From Herbidospora cretacea (lineage in GTDB: Bacteria > Actinomycetota > Actinomycetes > Streptosporangiales > Streptosporangiaceae): DNA of 64,000 nt. Of this stretch, positions 60,243 through 64,000 are shown one piece after another. Positions within the stretch are counted from its first letter, which is position 1. Every line of letters begins with the position of its first letter. A program made the translations under genes and the position numbers. Below the pieces are notes generated by a model, which was given only the letters and a program-made list of their open reading frames with translations, made no database searches and was not told the origin of the DNA. The stretch covers positions 335,252 to 399,251 of the forward strand of contig NZ_BBXG01000003.1 of assembly GCF_001570605.1 (NCBI RefSeq), written 5' to 3'.

Positions 60243-60417
60243 GGTCTCTTCCTCTCTCGCGGGTGTCACGCCGCTGTCACGTGGTGTCTCGCCATTGTCG
60301 TGAATTCGATGACGTTCCGCGTGGTGAAGACCGTGCGCGCAACTCGTGACAGCTCGTCACAGGTGTTCGATGGTGCCCTTGACCTGTCCGAAGTCCCCCG
60401 AGACAGGGAGTTTCACC

Positions 60418-60519
60418 ATGGAAGACTGGTTCACCGTCGCCCGATGCGCCGGCGACGCCCTGCTGTTCCTGACCGGCGTGCTCGCCCTCGCCGACACCCT
60501 CATCCGCCGCCGTCTTTGA
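60418..60519 (+). CDS. 33-residue membrane peptide divergent from the STAND gene
   Basis: A short ORF with AGGGAG 8 nt before its ATG. It encodes MEDWFTVARC, then a hydrophobic helix DALLFLTGVLALADTLI and a basic RRRL end, the layout of small toxic or regulatory single-span peptides. It is divergent from the STAND NTPase gene by about 175 nt and is followed by a GC-rich hairpin. Coding is supported by the ribosome-binding site and composition only. Confidence 0.5.
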   Translation: MEDWFTVARCAGDALLFLTGVLALADTLIRRRL

Positions 60520-60533
60520 CGGACCCACCGGGG

Positions 60534-60553
60534 CGGCGCCGTCACCGGCGCCG
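60534..60553. terminator. GC-rich hairpin after the 33-residue ORF
   Basis: GGCGCC (60535-60540) and GGCGCC (60547-60552) are self-complementary arms around GTCACC, lying between two convergent genes. There is no T-tail, so it is a terminator candidate only. Confidence 0.4.
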
Positions 60554-60573
60554 CTCCGGCGGCCCTCCGCCGG

Positions 60574-61779
60574 TCAGGGTTTCAGCCAGTCGCTGTCGGG
60601 GCGGCACAGCAGGCGGGCGTTGCTGTAGGCCATGTCGAGCGTCAGGATCGTGTCGCCCCGGTACTGGCCCTCCTTCGAGCTGACCACCAGTGCCAGGTCG
60701 GCCACCCCGGGACGCAGCAGGCAGAGCGGCAGCAGCAACTGGATCTCCCCCTGGTAGAACTGCGGGACGGCGGTCTTGTAGTTGCGGTACACCCGCTGCT
60801 GCGTCTGCGCCTTGGCCGCCACCAGGCTCTGCCGGGCCAGGAACTTCTGGTCCTGGAGCTCCTTGGGGAAACGGCTGATGTTGTCGTCCAGGACGTGGTC
60901 GACGTCGATGTACAGCTCGCGCCTGCGGTCGTAGAGGAGGACGCCGGGGTCGTCGAAATAGTCGACCAGCTCCGGGAACACCTCGAACTTCCCCAGCATC
61001 CGGTGGTCGCTGGCGGCGTGGAAACCGGCGAGTTTCCAGTTGCGGCCGTCGTTGCCGGACGGCTTGCTGCCGAACAGGGCGAAGATCTCCTCCTGGTTCG
61101 GGGTGACCAGGCCCGTGTTGAAACAGGCGACGGGACGGTTGCCGTCGCGGCCGATCGCGATCTTCCGGCCGGGGGACTCGCGGTCCTCCTTCTCCAGCCT
61201 GGCGAAGGTGTAGAGGAGGTAGCTCCTGAGGATCGGGTAGTCGGTGTGGGTGTCGGCCCGGACGCTGTGCTGCCACGACTCCTTCTCGGCCTTCGCGGCG
61301 AGCTGGGGCAGCCACTCGTCCTCCGCGCCCATGTCGGCGAACCGGGCCAGCGGCGTGCGCGAATCCTGGCGCTTCACCCGGACGGCCACCATCCGGCCGT
61401 CCTTGCCCGCCTGCTCCTCGAACCAGACGACCTCGCCGTCCTCGGCCGTCATCCGGCCGTTCTTCTTGTACGGCAGGATGCGGGTGTGGTGGAAGAACAG
61501 GTCGGCGGTGCCGTCGTCCGGCGTGATGAAGCCGTAGCCCTTCGGGCGGTCGAACGTCCGGACCCTGCCTTTCTTGCGGTGGGCGGGCGGTCGGACGTTG
61601 ACGGCCTCCAGCCGGTTCTTCGCGGTGTTCTCCTCGATCTCGAACTCGACCGGCTCTTCGGGGAGAAGGTGACGGAACCCGGTTCCGAGGATTCTCGAGT
61701 GGTGGACGAAGACGTCGGGCAGCCGGGGATCGGCTGGACGTATTGTCCCGAAACCGCGTTCGCCGTTGTACTTGTTCAC
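60574..61779 (-). CDS. Tandem cold-shock-domain plus DUF3825 protein
   Basis: A 401-residue protein. Two cold-shock-like OB folds occur at about residues 1-62 (KYNGERGFGTIRP, DVFVHHSRIL) and 70-137 (FDRPKGYGFITPDDG, DLFFHHTRIL). They are followed by DUF3825 at about 150-400 (CFNTGLVTPNQEEIFALFG, FEVFPELVDYFDDPGVLLYD, LYIDVDHVLDDNISRFP). Cold-shock domains bind single-stranded RNA or DNA; DUF3825 is of unknown activity and is often found with nucleic-acid-binding modules. The GTG at 61779 overlaps the upstream small gene (GTGA). Confidence 0.85.
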   Translation of the reverse strand: MNKYNGERGFGTIRPADPRLPDVFVHHSRILGTGFRHLLPEEPVEFEIEENTAKNRLEAVNVRPPAHRKKGRVRTFDRPKGYGFITPDDGTADLFFHHTRILPYKKNGRMTAEDGEVVWFEEQAGKDGRMVAVRVKRQDSRTPLARFADMGAEDEWLPQLAAKAEKESWQHSVRADTHTDYPILRSYLLYTFARLEKEDRESPGRKIAIGRDGNRPVACFNTGLVTPNQEEIFALFGSKPSGNDGRNWKLAGFHAASDHRMLGKFEVFPELVDYFDDPGVLLYDRRRELYIDVDHVLDDNISRFPKELQDQKFLARQSLVAAKAQTQQRVYRNYKTAVPQFYQGEIQLLLPLCLLRPGVADLALVVSSKEGQYRGDTILTLDMAYSNARLLCRPDSDWLKP

Positions 61780-62045
61780 TTTGCTTTGCCCAGCACGGAG
61801 GAGCTCTCTTCCGGTTCCACGGGACCGGCGTGACGGCGGACGCGGTGAGCCTGCCACGCCTCCGACTTGCTCTGGTAGCGAGCCCTGAACTCCACTTTCT
61901 CGCCCGCCGGGACTTTCTCGCCGCCCGCGAAGGCGATCTCCTCGTGGAACCAGACGTAGGTGCCGTCGGCCAGGAGGATGCGTCCCCACGGCCCGTTGAC
62001 GCGGTAGTCGAGGAGGGTTCCGTGGTGCAGTTCGTCGGCGTCCAT
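61776..62045 (-). CDS. Small cold-shock-like (OB-fold) protein
   Basis: An 89-residue basic/aromatic protein with a cold-shock-like pattern: LLDYRVNGPWGRILLADG, TYVWFHEEIAFAG, PAGEKVEFRARYQ. It lacks the full KGFGFI and VFVHFS RNP motifs, so it is a diverged member. It is translationally coupled to the CSD-DUF3825 gene by GTGA. Together they look like a two-component nucleic-acid-binding unit. An AT-rich interval with a nested dyad lies upstream. Confidence 0.7.
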   Translation of the reverse strand: MDADELHHGTLLDYRVNGPWGRILLADGTYVWFHEEIAFAGGEKVPAGEKVEFRARYQSKSEAWQAHRVRRHAGPVEPEESSSVLGKAK

Positions 62046-62141
62046 ATCGATCTCGCAATGTCTTTACATTCAGGACATAGGTGATGTGTCACCATACGGG
62101 CCGCAGAACATGATCACCGCAAAAACTCGATATCGGGATTA

Positions 62142-62194
62142 TTTGGACGGCCATAAAGAATTGGCATCCCGGTATTTATGGTTATATGTCCAAA
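62142..62194. promoter_or_regulatory. Nested inverted repeats in AT-rich divergent promoter region
   Basis: TTTGGAC (62142-62148) pairs with GTCCAAA (62188-62194), and inside it CCATAAA (62151-62157) pairs with TTTATGG (62175-62181). The 62050-62230 stretch is strongly AT-rich compared with the window. It lies between the divergent cold-shock-like gene and the TPP enzyme gene, so an operator for either or both is plausible. Confidence 0.5.
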
Positions 62195-62263
62195 TGGTGC
62201 TGAATCCTTCAAATCGGACGAAAAGGGCGTGTCGCGGCAAGGCGTAGGGGTACGCCGCCGCTC

Positions 62264-64000
62264 ATGGCTCAGACCGTCGGTGACCACCTGGTGCGGCGAC
62301 TCCAGGAATGGGGCGTGGCGCAGGTGTTCGCCTATCCAGGGGACGGAATCAACGGGATCCTCGCGGCGATGGGCCGCGCGGGCGACGTGCCGAGGTTCGT
62401 GCAGAGCCGGCACGAGGAGATGTCGGCCTTCGCCGCCGTCGGGTACGCCAAGTTCAGCGGCCGGGTCGGCGTCTGCATGGCCACCTCGGGCCCCGGGGCG
62501 ATCCACCTGCTGAACGGCCTCTACGACGCCAAGCTCGACCACGTGCCGGTGGTGGCCATCGTCGGCCAGACGGCCCGCAGCGCCATGGGCGGCAGCTACC
62601 AGCAGGAGGTCGACCTCCAGGCGCTGTTCAAGGACGTCGCCTCCGAATACCTGGTCGAGGTCAACGTGGCCGAGCAGCTGCCCAACGCGCTCGACCGGGC
62701 GATCCGCACCGCCGAGGCCTCCCGCGCGCCGACCGCAGTGATCATCCCGTCGGACCTCCAGGAGGAGGAGTACGCCGCGCCCGAGCACGCCTTCAAGCAG
62801 GTGCCCTCCAGCCCGCCGGGCACCGCCTGGGCCCACTCGGTCGCCTCCGGCGAGGACATCGCCAGGGCCGCCGACGTGATCAACGCGGGGGAGCGGCTCG
62901 CCGTCCTGGTCGGGCAGGGCGCCCGGAACGCCGCCGAGCACGTGCGCAGGCTGGCCGACCTCACCGGCGCGGGGGTGGCCAAGGCGCTGCTGGGCAAGGA
63001 CGTGCTGCCCGACGACCTGCCCTACGTCACCGGGGCGATCGGGCTGCTCGGGACCCGGCCCAGCTACGAGATGATGCGCGACTGCGACACCCTGCTCATC
63101 GTGGGGTCGAACTTCCCGTACAGCCAGTTCCTGCCGGAGTTCGGGCAGGCCAGGGCGGTGCAGATCGACATCGACGGCCGGTTCATCGGGATGCGCTATC
63201 CCACCGAGGTCAACCTGGTCGGCGACGCCGCCGCCACGCTCGACGCGCTGCTGCCGATGGTCCGGCCCAAGCCGGACAACGCCTGGCGGGAGGCCATCGA
63301 GAGGAACGTGGCCGAGTGGTGGGCCACCATGGACCGCGAGGCGCGGGTGGCGGCCAAACCGGTCAACCCGATGCTGATCGTCTCGGAGCTGTCGCGGCGC
63401 GTCCCGGGGAACGCGATCGTGACGGCCGACTCGGGGTCGTCCACCAACTGGTACGCCCGCAACCTGCGGATGCGCGAGGGCATGCGAGGGTCGCTGTCGG
63501 GCACCCTCGCCACGATGGGGCCCGGCGTCCCCTACGCGATCGGGGCCAAGTTCGCCTGCCCCGACCGGCCGGTGGTCGCCCTGGTCGGCGACGGGGCCAT
63601 GCAGATGAACGGCCTGGCCGAGCTGATCACCGTCGCCCGCTACCAGCACCTGTGGCGCGACCCGCGCCTGGTCGTCTGCGTCTTCCACAACAACGACCTC
63701 AACCAGGTGACCTGGGAGCTGCGGGCCATGGGCGGCGCGCCGAAGTTCGAGGCGTCGCAGAGCCTGCCCGACGTCGACTACGCCCTGTTCGCCCGGTCCC
63801 TCGGACTGGAGGGGATCACGGTGGCCGAGCCGGACCGCCTGGGGGAGGCGTGGGACCGGGCCTTCGCGTCGGGCGTCCCGACGGTGCTCGACATCCACTG
63901 CGACCCGGAGGTGCCGCCGATCCCGCCCCACGCGACCTTCGACCAGGTCAGGTCGGTGACCGAGGCCGTGCTGAAGGGCGACCCCGACGCCTTCCACCTG
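62264..64000 (+). CDS. TPP-dependent pyruvate oxidase/dehydrogenase-like enzyme (partial at right edge)
   Basis: 579 codons are present and no stop is reached, so the gene continues beyond the window. It is of the acetolactate synthase/pyruvate oxidase (PoxB) family. The catalytic Glu is in SRHEEMSAFAAVGYAK, the central FAD/cofactor domain includes LAVLVGQGARNAAEHV, and the TPP motif runs from VGDGAMQMNGLAELI to FHNNDLNQVTWEL (GDG to NN). PoxB-type quinone-linked oxidation of pyruvate to acetate is more likely than acetolactate synthesis, but that rests on overall resemblance. ATG 62264 has no strong ribosome-binding site. Confidence 0.87.
   Translation, partial: MAQTVGDHLVRRLQEWGVAQVFAYPGDGINGILAAMGRAGDVPRFVQSRHEEMSAFAAVGYAKFSGRVGVCMATSGPGAIHLLNGLYDAKLDHVPVVAIVGQTARSAMGGSYQQEVDLQALFKDVASEYLVEVNVAEQLPNALDRAIRTAEASRAPTAVIIPSDLQEEEYAAPEHAFKQVPSSPPGTAWAHSVASGEDIARAADVINAGERLAVLVGQGARNAAEHVRRLADLTGAGVAKALLGKDVLPDDLPYVTGAIGLLGTRPSYEMMRDCDTLLIVGSNFPYSQFLPEFGQARAVQIDIDGRFIGMRYPTEVNLVGDAAATLDALLPMVRPKPDNAWREAIERNVAEWWATMDREARVAAKPVNPMLIVSELSRRVPGNAIVTADSGSSTNWYARNLRMREGMRGSLSGTLATMGPGVPYAIGAKFACPDRPVVALVGDGAMQMNGLAELITVARYQHLWRDPRLVVCVFHNNDLNQVTWELRAMGGAPKFEASQSLPDVDYALFARSLGLEGITVAEPDRLGEAWDRAFASGVPTVLDIHCDPEVPPIPPHATFDQVRSVTEAVLKGDPDAFHL

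Noticed and set aside
62178-62513. A plus-strand ORF starting before the TPP enzyme
   Set aside because: It reads the TPP enzyme gene in the wrong frame after its first 25 codons, and its start region is the AT-rich dyad.

Overview
The window reads as a high-GC actinomycete chromosome, most likely a filamentous Streptosporangiales-type organism. This is an inference from GC-rich codon use, a WhiB protein, a SigE-family sigma factor with its partner, a DUF1707 protein, an actinobacterial HVDL-type sulfur leader peptide and leaderless starts where a TANNNT -10 box sits 7-8 nt before an ATG. I see no rRNA, tRNA, CRISPR array or insertion sequence.

1-4.7 kb: an OsmC-type peroxidase with its terminator, then a minus-strand operon for guanidine. 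It starts with a guanidine-I (ykkC) riboswitch, followed by an agmatinase-like guanidine hydrolase, a lipoprotein binding protein, a 97-residue unknown protein, a permease and an ATPase, nearly all linked by ATGA/GTGA overlaps. 4.7-10.5 kb: aidB, an ECF sigma factor, an ankyrin/HEAT protein, a DUF1707 protein, and a SigE-family sigma factor with its membrane partner. 10.4-14.2 kb: a minus-strand assimilatory sulfur operon (leader peptide, sulfite reductase, 50-residue CxxC protein, cysH, CbiX chelatase). 14.2-20.5 kb: YihY, glyA under a ZTP riboswitch, an epoxide hydrolase with a divergent WYL regulator, rsgA with a small upstream ORF, and a phosphoribosyltransferase.

20.5-34 kb: cydAB copy 1, a WhiB protein, a sucrase/ferredoxin-like protein under a DtxR/IdeR-type iron box, glpD facing an alkyl-DHAP-synthase-like oxidase, a metallophosphoesterase, a PolA-like enzyme, an MFS transporter and a membrane Ser/Thr kinase. 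34-44.7 kb: a purine or heterocycle catabolic locus. A PucR regulator, an NCS2 permease and a three-subunit molybdenum hydroxylase run one way. DUF2877 and a fused FdrA-YlbE protein (the AllFGH oxamate carbamoyltransferase families) run the other. 44.6-47 kb: cydAB copy 2 with a striking operator-like region.

47-64 kb: a lipoprotein deacetylase, an AT-richer two-gene module of unknown function, a CoxG-like protein, an unknown protein, a DsbA-like protein, a hyuAB pair and a frameshifted secreted-protein gene. Next comes a possible defence cluster: a 1176-residue STAND NTPase, a divergent 33-residue membrane peptide, a tandem cold-shock/DUF3825 protein and a small cold-shock-like protein. A TPP-dependent pyruvate oxidase-like gene runs off the right edge.

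The most rewarding items are the guanidine operon, the FdrA-YlbE fusion locus joined to a hydroxylase, the STAND/DUF3825 cluster, and three cis-regulatory elements recognisable by eye (guanidine-I, ZTP, sulfur leader peptide).
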